DNA from: Rhodospirillales bacterium
Lineage (GTDB): Bacteria; Pseudomonadota; Alphaproteobacteria; Rhodospirillales; 2-02-FULL-58-16
Direction of reading: 5' to 3'
Length of the DNA: 7,075 nt
Assembly (NCBI GenBank): GCA_021775195.1
Contig: JAJFIG010000285.1
Span: forward strand, 1-7,075
The notes beneath the pieces are model-generated. The model was not told the origin of the DNA. It worked only from the letters and a program-made list of their open reading frames with translations, and made no database searches. The translations under genes were made by a program, and so were the position numbers. Below, piece after piece: positions 1 through 7,075 of the stretch. The number at the start of each line of letters is the position of its first letter. The stretch's first letter is position 1.

Positions 1-916
1 CCAGGGCATGGACCTGCGACTCAACCTGCTGGTTGCGGCGCTCAGGAGCGAGGTCGACCTGTCCTTCACCGATCCGTTTTTCCTCGACCGTGACTTGACC
101 GCCGGCTTCGATGCGTTTCGCACCAGCCGCGACCTGCAGGATGAAAGCTCCTTCGACACCGAGACCATTGGTGGGGCGTTGAGGCTTGGTTATCCAATAA
201 CCGAAAACATGGCCCAGGGCTGGAAATATACCCTGCGGCGGCAGAAAATCACCGATATCGCCGATGACGCGTCCCGCCTGATCCGTGAAGAGGAAGGAAC
301 CCAGACGCTGTCGGAGATTTCCCATACCCTGAGTTACGATACGCGCAACAGCCGCCTTACGCCGTCGAAGGGTTTCGTCATCCGTTTGACCAACGATGTT
401 GCCGGCCTTGGCGGCACCAACCAGTATTTCCGCAACCGCCTGAAGGGCGCCAAGTACTTCCCGCTGAGCGACCAATGGATATTCACGGTCAAGGGATCGG
501 CGGGACAGATCATCGGCCTCGACCAGGATGTCCGCCTCCTCGACCGCTTTTTCGTCGGTGGCGACGATCTGCGCGGCTTCGCCACATCGGGCATCGGGCC
601 ACGGGACAGGGATACGGAAGATGCCCTCGGCGGCGAATGGATGTACACGGCGTCGGCCGAGATCACGTTCCCTCTCGGCCTTCCCGCCGAACTCGGCGTG
701 ACCGGCAAACTGTTCAGTGACATGGGCAGCTCCGGTGACGTCAATCCCACCGGCCCCGAGGTCGCGGATACCGGCAGCGTCAGGGCATCCGTCGGCGCCG
801 GGGTGATTTGGGCATCACCGTTCGGTCCCGTCGGTATCGACCTTGGTATTCCGCTCCTGAGCGAGGATTTTGACGAGGAAGAAAACTTCCGTGTCAGTTT
901 CGGTGCAAGATTCTAG
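1..916 (+). CDS. bamA: Outer membrane protein assembly factor BamA, C-terminal beta-barrel portion (5' truncated by window edge)
   Basis: BamA is the Omp85-family core of the BAM complex. It folds and inserts beta-barrel proteins into the outer membrane. The reading frame is open from the first complete codon at position 2, so about 304 C-terminal residues are visible. The N-terminal POTRA domains and the true start lie upstream, and the ATG at 8 is an internal methionine. Family marks seen: 'SFTDPFFLDRDL' near the left edge; the strand motif 'LSYDTRNSRLTPSKGF' (codons at about 332-379); the loop-6 motif 'GGDDLRGFATSGIGPR', with LRGF at 569-580 in place of the classic VRGF; the near-C-terminal 'SPFGPVGIDLG'; and a terminal Phe after 'FRVSFGAR', which is the usual beta-signal ending of an outer-membrane barrel. 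ompH follows 9 bases after the stop, the standard proteobacterial order. Identity is very secure. The LRGF variant is conservative and does not suggest loss of function. Confidence 0.96.
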   Translation, partial: QGMDLRLNLLVAALRSEVDLSFTDPFFLDRDLTAGFDAFRTSRDLQDESSFDTETIGGALRLGYPITENMAQGWKYTLRRQKITDIADDASRLIREEEGTQTLSEISHTLSYDTRNSRLTPSKGFVIRLTNDVAGLGGTNQYFRNRLKGAKYFPLSDQWIFTVKGSAGQIIGLDQDVRLLDRFFVGGDDLRGFATSGIGPRDRDTEDALGGEWMYTASAEITFPLGLPAELGVTGKLFSDMGSSGDVNPTGPEVADTGSVRASVGAGVIWASPFGPVGIDLGIPLLSEDFDEEENFRVSFGARF

Positions 917-925
917 GTCCTTGGG

Positions 926-1507
926 TTGAAATATTTTTCATTCCCCATGGCTTGTGCGTTGTTCGTACTGGTTTTGGCCGTAACCACGGCATCGGCTCAG
1001 GAAAAAACCGCGGCCGCGCCGGCTGCCGGTCCGTCTCCCGTCAAACTGGCCATCATCGATGTTGAAACGATCCGCAATCAGACCGCCGTGGTTAAGGACG
1101 TTCGCGCTCAGATCGAGAAATTCCGCACCGCAATCCAGGCTGAAATAAAGGAAAAGGAAGACGCGCTTCGCGTCGCCACCCAGGAACTCGAGCGAAAGCG
1201 CACCATCCTTTCTCCCGACGCCTACGCTGAGGAACGGCGCAAATTCGGCGAGCGCGTCCAGGATGTCCAACACCTGCTGCAAGTAAGAAAGAAGGAACTG
1301 GAAGGTGTCCAGGGCGAAGCCATGCGCACCATTCAGGGCACGCTGACCAAAATCGTCACCGCTTTGGCAGGCGAGCGCCACCTGACCCTCATCCTGCGAA
1401 AGAGTCAGACCATCCTTGCCGTCAAGGCCTTGGACATTACGTCCGTGGTCCTTGAGCGCCTGGACAAGCAATTACCCGCCCTCAAGGTACGTAAGCCTGG
1501 AAACTAG
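926..1507 (+). CDS. ompH: OmpH/Skp-family periplasmic chaperone
   Basis: This is a periplasmic holdase that binds unfolded outer-membrane proteins and delivers them to BamA. The 193-residue product has a signal peptide: 'MKY' start, a hydrophobic core at about residues 9-19, and a likely signal peptidase I site after 'TTASA' (A24/Q25). An Ala/Pro-rich linker follows, then the conserved entry strand 'VKLAIIDVETIR' (39-50). A long charged helical stretch at about 55-135 ('IEKFRTAIQAEIKEKEDAL...') fits the Skp coiled-coil tentacles. The C-terminal OmpH signature is 'LTLILRKSQTILAVKALDIT', ending in 'LPALKV'. Length suits the family. The chosen TTG start gives the signal peptide a basic residue. 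The alternative ATG at 947 would remove that residue. Neither start has a clear Shine-Dalgarno sequence, so coupling to bamA translation is plausible. ompH is in the same frame as bamA. The Skp function is inferred from family and position. Confidence 0.93.
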   Translation: MKYFSFPMACALFVLVLAVTTASAQEKTAAAPAAGPSPVKLAIIDVETIRNQTAVVKDVRAQIEKFRTAIQAEIKEKEDALRVATQELERKRTILSPDAYAEERRKFGERVQDVQHLLQVRKKELEGVQGEAMRTIQGTLTKIVTALAGERHLTLILRKSQTILAVKALDITSVVLERLDKQLPALKVRKPGN

Positions 1508-1510
1508 GCC

Positions 1511-2542
<1,032 letters not shown>

Positions 2543-2545
2543 GCG

Positions 2546-3013
2546 ATGGATACGGAGGCGGTATTGGCCGGGGGCGAGACCATCGACATCGACCGGATCA
2601 AGGAAATGATCCCCCATCGCTATCCCTTCCTGATGATCGACAAGGTTACGGAAGTGAACCCTGGCGAGAGCGCCGTCGGCATCAAGAACGTCACCATCAA
2701 CGAGCCCCAATTTCAGGGTCATTTCCCATCCTATCCGGTGATGCCGGGAGTCCTGATAATCGAGGCCATGGCCCAGACGGCGGCGGTCCTGGTCATGGAC
2801 ACCCTCGGCATCGAGGCGGAAGGGCGCCTGGTCTACTTCATGTCCATCGAGTCGGCCCGCTTCCGAAAACCCGTCCGGCCCGGTGACAGCGTTCGCATTT
2901 TCGTCGAAAAACAGCAAAAACGCGGCAACGTGTGGAAGTTCAAGGGCGAGGCCCGGGTTGACGGAACCCTGATGGCCGAAGCGACCTACGCCGCAATGAT
3001 CATGGACCGTTGA
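2546..3013 (+). CDS. fabZ: 3-hydroxyacyl-[acyl-carrier-protein] dehydratase FabZ
   Basis: FabZ dehydrates (3R)-hydroxyacyl-ACP to trans-2-enoyl-ACP in the type II fatty acid elongation cycle in the cytoplasm. The 155-residue product is a single hot-dog fold. Visible marks are 'IPHRYPFLMIDKV' (22-34) and the active-site block 'GHFPSYPVMPGVLIIEAMAQ', with catalytic His59 and Glu73. Their 14-residue spacing equals that of E. coli His54/Glu68. The later strand 'SARFRKPVRPGD' (103-114) is also typical. The phenylalanine-rich longer N-terminus typical of FabA is absent, and the context favours FabZ. Its position between lpxD and lpxA is the classic arrangement: FabZ competes with LpxA and LpxD for 3-hydroxyacyl-ACP and so helps balance phospholipid against lipid A. 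It starts 3 bases after the lpxD stop. Confidence 0.97.
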   Translation: MDTEAVLAGGETIDIDRIKEMIPHRYPFLMIDKVTEVNPGESAVGIKNVTINEPQFQGHFPSYPVMPGVLIIEAMAQTAAVLVMDTLGIEAEGRLVYFMSIESARFRKPVRPGDSVRIFVEKQQKRGNVWKFKGEARVDGTLMAEATYAAMIMDR

Positions 3014-3014
3014 T

Positions 3015-3815
3015 ATGAACACGATTCACCCCACCGCCATCGTCGAGGACGGCGCCGAGATCGGCGAGAACGTCAGCATCGGCGCCTACAGCGTCGTCGG
3101 TCCCGACGTCGAGATCAGCGACGGTGTAAGCCTGCTCTCCCATGTCGTCTTGATGGGGCAGACCACTGTCGGCGCCAACACCACCATCTATCCCTTTGCC
3201 TCCATCGGCCACCGGCCCCAGGACCTTAAGTACAAGGGCGAGCCTTCACGCCTGGAAATCGGCTGCAACAACGTCATCCGCGAGCACGTGACCATGAATC
3301 CGGGCACCGAGGGCGGTGGCATGATCACCCGGGTGGGCAACAACTGCCTGTTCATGGTCGGCGCTCACGTCGCCCATGACTGTCATATCGGCGATCATGT
3401 CATCCTGGCCAACAACGCCACCCTTGCCGGCCACGTGGAGGTCGGGGACTTCGCGATTCTCGGAGGACTGTCGGCGGTACACCAGTTCGTCCGCATCGGA
3501 CGCCATGCCATCGTCGGCGGGATGTCGGGCGTCGGCAACGACCTCATCCCCTACGGTTCGGCCGTCGGCAACCGGGCCCATCTGAGTGGACTGAACATCA
3601 TCGGTCTGAAACGCCGTGGTTTTCCCCGTGACGTCATTCACGACCTGCGCCGCGCCTACCGGCTGATATTCGCTCAGGAGGGCACCATGACCGAACGCAT
3701 TGTCGATGTTGCCGAATTGATGTGCGAAAACGAACCCGCCATGGAAATCGTCGATTTCATCCGCAGCGATTCCTCGCGCGCCATCTGCCAACCGAAACTG
3801 GAAGATGCCGCCTAA
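3015..3815 (+). CDS. lpxA: UDP-N-acetylglucosamine 3-O-acyltransferase LpxA
   Basis: LpxA catalyses the first lipid A step, the reversible transfer of a 3-hydroxyacyl chain from ACP to the 3-OH of UDP-GlcNAc, as a cytoplasmic trimer. At 266 residues it is close to E. coli LpxA (262). The left-handed beta-helix of hexapeptide repeats begins at once ('IHPTAIVEDGAEIGENVSIG') and runs to about residue 190. The signature 'GAHVAHDCHIG' carries catalytic His121 (E. coli His125) and His118. 'LANNATLAGHV' supplies His140 and 'AVHQF' supplies His156. 'GLKRRGFPRDVI' opens the C-terminal helical domain. The position aligned to the E. coli acyl-chain ruler Gly173 is Gly169, consistent with a C14-type or longer chain. 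The start is 1 base after the fabZ stop, with a modest GGA at 3004-3006. The last 11 bp overlap lpxI. Identity is very secure. Confidence 0.97.
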   Translation: MNTIHPTAIVEDGAEIGENVSIGAYSVVGPDVEISDGVSLLSHVVLMGQTTVGANTTIYPFASIGHRPQDLKYKGEPSRLEIGCNNVIREHVTMNPGTEGGGMITRVGNNCLFMVGAHVAHDCHIGDHVILANNATLAGHVEVGDFAILGGLSAVHQFVRIGRHAIVGGMSGVGNDLIPYGSAVGNRAHLSGLNIIGLKRRGFPRDVIHDLRRAYRLIFAQEGTMTERIVDVAELMCENEPAMEIVDFIRSDSSRAICQPKLEDAA

Positions 3816-4659
3816 GCTGGGAATCCTGGCCGGCGGCGGTGATCTGCCGGGACGCATCATCGATGCCTGCCGGGAGACGGGCAGGGCCTTCTTCGTTATC
3901 GCCTTCGAGGACCAGACGGACCCCGGGACCGTCGCCGGCGTCGACCACGCCTGGGTGCGGCTCGGTGCCGCCGGCCGGGCGGTCCGGCATTTGCACGACG
4001 CCGGGGTCAAGGACCTGGTCATGGCGGGAGCCATCCGCCGCCCCGCGTTCGCCGCCCTGAGACCCGACGGCTGGACGGCGCGCTTTTTCGCCAAGAAGGG
4101 TGCCGCCATGCTCGGTGACGACGGCCTTCTTTCCGCCCTCGTGGACGAGTTGGAAAAAGGCGAGGGGTTCCGGGTCGTCGGGCCGGAGACCTTGCTGCCG
4201 GGCGCCCTGGCGACCGAGGGTGTTTACGGCACATGCCGCCCCGATGACCAAGCCCTGATGGACGTGCGCCGCGGAATCGAGGTGGCGCGGGGGATCGGCG
4301 CCCTCGACGTCGGCCAGGCGGCCGTCGTCCAGCAGGGCCTGGTGCTCGCCACCGAGGCCGTGGAGGGCACGGACGCCCTGTTGGCCCGCTGCGCCGATCT
4401 GCGCCGGGAGGGCCCGGGCGGCGTACTCGTCAAGGTGAAGAAGCCGGGCCAGGAAACGCGCGCCGATCTGCCCTCCATCGGCGTCTCAACGGTGAAGGCG
4501 GCGACCGCCGCCGGTCTGCGGGGCATCGCTGTCGAGGCCGGCGGCGCCCTGGTTGTCGACCGCGAGGCCGTCGTCAGCGCCGCCGACCAGGCCGGCCTGT
4601 TCATCATCGGCGTCACCGTAGGGAACGACGAGAGCGGGTCCGGGGACTATTCCCGGTGA
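3805..4659 (+). CDS. lpxI: UDP-2,3-diacylglucosamine pyrophosphatase LpxI (DUF1009 family)
   Basis: LpxI hydrolyses UDP-2,3-diacylglucosamine to lipid X (2,3-diacylglucosamine 1-phosphate) plus UMP. It replaces the unrelated LpxH in most alphaproteobacteria and was first characterised in Caulobacter. The 284-residue product opens with the glycine-rich 'LGILAGGGDLPGRI' (5-18). It continues with 'AGAIRRPAF' (74-82), 'GDDGLLSALVDELEKGEGF' (104-122), 'DVGQAAVVQQGLVLATEAVEGTDALL' as the start of the C-terminal domain (from 168), and 'KPGQETRADLPSIG' (213-226). Asp221 in that last block is the likely counterpart of the Caulobacter functional aspartate (about position 225). The start overlaps the lpxA end by 11 bp and has no well-spaced Shine-Dalgarno, which suggests translational coupling. 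The conserved N-terminus begins right after this ATG, supporting the choice. The final 12 residues ('GNDESGSGDYSR') look like an unconserved tail. Confidence 0.94.
   Translation: MPPKLGILAGGGDLPGRIIDACRETGRAFFVIAFEDQTDPGTVAGVDHAWVRLGAAGRAVRHLHDAGVKDLVMAGAIRRPAFAALRPDGWTARFFAKKGAAMLGDDGLLSALVDELEKGEGFRVVGPETLLPGALATEGVYGTCRPDDQALMDVRRGIEVARGIGALDVGQAAVVQQGLVLATEAVEGTDALLARCADLRREGPGGVLVKVKKPGQETRADLPSIGVSTVKAATAAGLRGIAVEAGGALVVDREAVVSAADQAGLFIIGVTVGNDESGSGDYSR
4642..4646 (+). promoter_or_regulatory. Shine-Dalgarno-like GGGGA before the lpxB GTG start
   Basis: GGGGA lies 9 bases upstream of the GTG at 4656. It supports that codon over downstream alternatives such as the TTG at 4680. The GTG overlaps the lpxI stop in a GTGA arrangement. 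Confidence 0.5.
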
Positions 4660-5867
4660 CCGGCGGTGACCCGGTCCCCTTGATCTATTTGATCGCTGGC
4701 GAACCTTCGGGAGACGCGTTGGGGGCGAGCCTCATCACTGCCCTCAAGGAACTGGATGACGGACGAGTCCGTTTTACCGGCATTGGCGGTTCGCGCATGG
4801 CGGCCAAGGGCTTCGAGAGCCTGTTTCCCATGGCCGAACTCTCGATCATGGGCGGAGCCGAGATCCTTCCCCATGTTCCCCGGTTGTTGAAACGCATCCG
4901 TCAAACCGTTGCCGACGTAAGGGCGGCGCGCCCGGATGTCCTGGTGACAATCGACTCACCCGGTTTCAGCTTTCGTGTCGCCAAGCGCCTTCAAGGGGAG
5001 GGTATTCCCCTTGTCCATTACGTGGCCCCGACCGTCTGGGCGTGGAAACCCGGACGAGCCCGGAAGATATCCCGTTTTCTCGATCATCTGCTGGTCCTGC
5101 TACCCTTCGAGCCGCCCTATTTCGAGGCCGAGGGACTGGACTGTACCTTTGTCGGCCACCCGGTCATGGACAGCGGCGCCAACGCCGGTGACGGCGACGG
5201 GTTTCGCCGACGCCACGGTATTGCGCCGGAAGCACCCGTTGTCTGTGTTCTGCCGGGCAGCCGCCGCAGCGAAACCGGACGTCTGTTGCCCGTATTCGCC
5301 GAAACCCTTGCACGCCTCAAGGCCGGTCGGCCCGAATTGACGGTGGTCGTACCGACCGTCGAAACCGTTGCCGACGAGGTGACGGCCGCGACCGCCGGGT
5401 GGCCGGTGCCCGCGATCGTCGTCACCGGCGACGCGGATAAATACGATGCCTTCGCCGCCGCCGATGCCGCCCTGGCCGCTTCCGGCACGGTCGCCCTGGA
5501 GCTCGCGCTGGCCAGGGTACCGACGGTCATCGCCTACCGCCTCAACCCCATCAGCGGCTGGCTGGCCCGGCGTCTCATTCGCGTACGGTTCGTCAACCTG
5601 GTCAACCTGGTCCTGGACAGGCAGGCGGTCCCGGAATTTCTTCAGAACGACTGCCGGTCCGACCGGCTGGCAGCGGCGTTGGAACGATTGCTCGACGATG
5701 ATCATGCCCGCGCCGAACAGATCGACGCTATGATCGAAGCCTTGAATAAACTCGGCTTTGGAGGCCCGTCACCGAGCATCCGCGCCGCGCGGGTTGTCCG
5801 CAACGTCATCGCCGACCACAAGAACACCCACCCCGACAAGCGAAGCCCCAAGAGGACAGAAAAATGA
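4656..5867 (+). CDS. lpxB: Lipid-A-disaccharide synthase LpxB
   Basis: LpxB (glycosyltransferase family GT19) condenses UDP-2,3-diacylglucosamine with lipid X to form the beta-1,6-linked tetraacyl disaccharide 1-phosphate plus UDP, at the cytoplasmic face of the inner membrane. It uses the direct product of LpxI. The 403-residue protein is slightly longer than E. coli LpxB (382). Family marks: 'IAGEPSGDALGA' (13-24), 'SIMGGAEILPHVPRLL' (63-78), 'TIDSPGFSF' (98-106, with the likely essential Asp100), 'HYVAPTVWAWKPGRA' (121-135), 'FVGHPVMD' (165-172), 'VLPGSRRSE' (198-206), 'SGTVALELAL' (276-285) and 'VPEFLQ' (325-330). The hydrophobic and basic 'SGWLARRLIRVRFVNLVNLVL' region resembles the membrane-binding part of the family. 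The GTG start overlaps the lpxI stop by 4 bp and places 14 residues before GEPSGD, close to the 12 in E. coli. The C-terminus is a basic tail ('DKRSPKRTEK') of unknown role, and its codons double as the gloA ribosome site. Confidence 0.97.
   Translation: MTGGDPVPLIYLIAGEPSGDALGASLITALKELDDGRVRFTGIGGSRMAAKGFESLFPMAELSIMGGAEILPHVPRLLKRIRQTVADVRAARPDVLVTIDSPGFSFRVAKRLQGEGIPLVHYVAPTVWAWKPGRARKISRFLDHLLVLLPFEPPYFEAEGLDCTFVGHPVMDSGANAGDGDGFRRRHGIAPEAPVVCVLPGSRRSETGRLLPVFAETLARLKAGRPELTVVVPTVETVADEVTAATAGWPVPAIVVTGDADKYDAFAAADAALAASGTVALELALARVPTVIAYRLNPISGWLARRLIRVRFVNLVNLVLDRQAVPEFLQNDCRSDRLAAALERLLDDDHARAEQIDAMIEALNKLGFGGPSPSIRAARVVRNVIADHKNTHPDKRSPKRTEK
5851..5856 (+). promoter_or_regulatory. 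Shine-Dalgarno sequence for gloA, inside the lpxB 3' end
   Basis: AGAGGA is placed 7 bases before the gloA ATG at 5864. It is well matched and well spaced, and the start codon overlaps the lpxB stop as ATGA. This fixes the gloA start and points to coupled or re-initiating translation. Confidence 0.7.
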
Positions 5868-6271
5868 GCACGGACACCCAAAACTACCGGTTCCTGCATA
5901 CCATGATCCGCGTGCTGGACCTTGAAAAGTCGTTGGACTTCTATACCCGCCTGCTGGGCATGAAAGAGTTGCGAAAGCGCGACTACCCCAGCGGTGAGTT
6001 CACCCTGGCCTTCGTCGGCTACGGTGACGAGACCAGGGACACGGTCATTGAACTGACCCACAACTGGGGTCAGGAGGAACCCTATGACCTGGGCAGCGCC
6101 TTCGGGCACCTGGCCATCGGCGTTCCCGACATCTACGCCACCTGCGAACAGCTGGAGGCGGAAAACGTCAGCATTCCCCGTCCTCCGGGCCCCATGAAGC
6201 ATGGAGGTTCGGTGATCGCCTTTATCGAGGACCCCGACGGCTACAAGATCGAGCTCATTGAAAAGAAATAA
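5864..6271 (+). CDS. gloA: Glyoxalase I (lactoylglutathione lyase), VOC superfamily
   Basis: Glyoxalase I isomerises the hemithioacetal of methylglyoxal and glutathione to S-lactoylglutathione in the cytosol, the first step of methylglyoxal detoxification. The 135-residue product is the short bacterial form, the same size as E. coli GlxI, with two VOC half-modules. Marks: 'FLHTMIRVLDLEKSLDFYTRLLGM' (first half), 'LAFVGYG', 'VIELTHNWG', 'FGHLAIGV' and 'AFIEDPDGYKIELIE'. The four metal ligands are all present: His12, Glu63, His82 and Glu130, aligning with E. coli His5, Glu56, His74 and Glu122. The lack of the longer insertions of Zn-type enzymes suggests the Ni/Co-activated class, which is an inference. 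The ATG overlaps the lpxB stop by 4 bp, so it appears to be the last gene of the lipid A operon despite having no role in that pathway. Confidence in glyoxalase I is high because the match to GlxI runs over the whole length. Confidence 0.95.
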   Translation: MSTDTQNYRFLHTMIRVLDLEKSLDFYTRLLGMKELRKRDYPSGEFTLAFVGYGDETRDTVIELTHNWGQEEPYDLGSAFGHLAIGVPDIYATCEQLEAENVSIPRPPGPMKHGGSVIAFIEDPDGYKIELIEKK

Positions 6272-6318
6272 CCGGTAGCGGCCATTTTTTCGAGGCCCGA
6301 CGTCACCAACACAAGGAA
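6272..6318 (+). other. Short 3' flank of the lipid A operon with a T6 tract
   Basis: A run of six T lies at 6285-6290, 13 bases after the gloA stop. Only very weak pairing precedes it (CCG at 6272-6274 with CGG at 6279-6281), so it is at best a poor intrinsic terminator for the plus-strand operon. No small open reading frame is convincing here. Plus-strand termination may instead rely on the stronger hairpin at 6319-6350 or on Rho. Confidence 0.3.
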
Positions 6319-6350
6319 ACGGCGGCGCAAGAAGATGTTTGCGCCGCCGT
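6319..6350 (-). terminator. Intrinsic terminator of gltA, possibly bidirectional
   Basis: A perfect 12-bp inverted repeat pairs 6319-6330 with 6339-6350, mostly G/C, around an 8-base loop (6331-6338). It sits between two convergent genes, about 31 bases past the gltA stop. Read on the minus strand, the stem is followed by TTTCCTTGTGTT, a moderately T-rich tail. On the plus strand the following bases are not T-rich. It therefore fits a gltA terminator best. It may also hinder plus-strand read-through or protect the 3' end of the operon mRNA. Confidence 0.75.
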
Positions 6351-6381
6351 GCCAAGTTCGATCAGGGAAAAGCAGGGCAGC

Positions 6382-7075
6382 CTAGCCACGCTCCTCCGCC
6401 GGCACGAAGTGGCGAACGGTCTCGCCGGTGTAGAGCTGGCGGGGACGCCCGATCTTGTGACCGGGATCCTCGATCATCTCTGTCCATTGGCTGATCCAGC
6501 CAACGGTTCTTGCGACCGCGAACAATGCCGTGAACATCGACGTCGGGATGCCCATGGCGCGGAAGATGATGCCCGAATAGAAGTCGACATTGGGATAGAG
6601 CTTCTTCTCGACGAAATAGTCGTCCTCGATCGCGATGCGCTCCAGTTCGACGGCCAGTTCCAGGAGTGGTTCGTTCTTCACCCCCAGGGCTTCCAGGACC
6701 TCGTGACAGGTCTTTTGCATGACCTTGGCACGGGGATCGAAGTTCTTGTAGACCCGATGGCCGAATCCCATGAGGCGGAACGAATCGTCCTTATCCTTGG
6801 CCCGCTTGATGTATTCGGGAATGTGGTCCTTGCTGCCGATTTCGTGGAGCATTTTGAGGACGGCCTCGTTGGCGCCGCCGTGCGCAGGACCCCACAGCGA
6901 GGCAATTCCCGCGGCGATACAGGCGTAGGGATTGGCGCCACTGGACCCGGCAAGCCGTACCGTCGACGTCGAGGCATTCTGCTCGTGATCGGCATGCAGG
7001 ATGAGTATCCGGGCCATCGCCCGGGCCAGAACGGGATCGACCTCGTAGGACTCGCAAGGGGTCCCGAACAACATG
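6382..7075 (-). CDS. gltA: Citrate synthase, C-terminal part (5' end beyond the right window edge)
   Basis: Citrate synthase condenses oxaloacetate and acetyl-CoA to citrate, the entry step of the TCA cycle. About 230 C-terminal residues are visible and the frame stays open to the window edge. The methionine encoded at 7072-7074 sits in '[20 protein letters not shown]', an internal region of the family, so the true start lies outside. Diagnostic blocks are '[16 protein letters not shown]', '[10 protein letters not shown]', '[15 protein letters not shown]', '[10 protein letters not shown]', '[10 protein letters not shown]' and 'RPRQLYTG'. The catalytic triad His, His, Asp is intact. Counted from the methionine at the edge these are residues 65, 106 and 164, corresponding to E. 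coli His264, His305 and Asp362. Similarity to the E. coli enzyme across the whole visible part favours the hexameric proteobacterial (type II) form. It converges on the lipid A operon, so it is a separate transcription unit. The lpxB/gltA neighbourhood is familiar from alphaproteobacteria. Confidence 0.97.
   Translation of the reverse strand, partial: MLFGTPCESYEVDPVLARAMARILILHADHEQNASTSTVRLAGSSGANPYACIAAGIASLWGPAHGGANEAVLKMLHEIGSKDHIPEYIKRAKDKDDSFRLMGFGHRVYKNFDPRAKVMQKTCHEVLEALGVKNEPLLELAVELERIAIEDDYFVEKKLYPNVDFYSGIIFRAMGIPTSMFTALFAVARTVGWISQWTEMIEDPGHKIGRPRQLYTGETVRHFVPAEERG

Noticed and set aside
938..1471. Minus-strand open frame opposite ompH
   Set aside because: No recognisable domain. 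It sits entirely within a gene with a clear signal peptide and OmpH signature.
3246..4109. Minus-strand open frame (287 codons) opposite lpxA and lpxI
   Set aside because: It spans two well-supported sense genes and has no family motif or ribosome site. It is explained by scarcity of stop codons in GC-rich DNA.
5592..5609. Tandem 9-base repeat GTCAACCTG x2 in lpxB
   Set aside because: It encodes VNLVNL within the conserved LpxB segment before 'VPEFLQ'. It is probably ordinary protein constraint, with only two copies.

Overview
This window is a stretch of ordinary core chromosome from a GC-rich Gram-negative bacterium, most likely an alphaproteobacterium and perhaps Rhodospirillales-like. Three things point there: LpxI rather than LpxH as the UDP-diacylglucosamine hydrolase, an lpx cluster lying next to a citrate synthase gene, and consistent GC-rich codon use. 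The taxonomic call is an inference from gene content and protein similarity recalled from memory. No search was run.

Positions 1-6271 hold a tightly packed plus-strand gene run: bamA (3' part only), ompH/skp, lpxD, fabZ, lpxA, lpxI, lpxB and a glyoxalase I gene (gloA). Gaps are 1-9 bases, and three junctions overlap: lpxA/lpxI by 11 bp, lpxB's GTG start over the lpxI stop by 4 bp, and gloA's ATG over the lpxB stop by 4 bp. This looks like a single transcription unit whose promoter lies upstream of the window. I see no convincing promoter inside it.

The genes work together in outer-membrane construction. BamA inserts beta-barrel proteins, and OmpH/Skp chaperones them across the periplasm. LpxA, LpxD, LpxI and LpxB carry out four steps of the Raetz lipid A pathway, from UDP-GlcNAc to the tetraacyl disaccharide 1-phosphate. 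The deacetylase LpxC is not in the window. FabZ acts on the same 3-hydroxyacyl-ACP pool that LpxA and LpxD consume. The terminal gloA encodes a methylglyoxal-detoxifying enzyme, which is functionally unrelated to the rest.

Positions 6272-6381 are a 110-bp convergent intergenic region. It contains a 12-bp perfect hairpin whose flanks suit termination of the minus-strand gene. From 6382 to the window end, on the minus strand, lies the C-terminal half of citrate synthase (gltA), running off the right edge.

I found no mobile element, CRISPR array, tRNA, rRNA, or sign of a previously undescribed system. The points worth a second look are fine-scale: a GGC-repeat poly-glycine loop in LpxD, glycines at both acyl-chain ruler positions of LpxA and LpxD, an in-frame bamA/ompH junction with a non-ATG start, and the translational coupling of gloA to lpxB.
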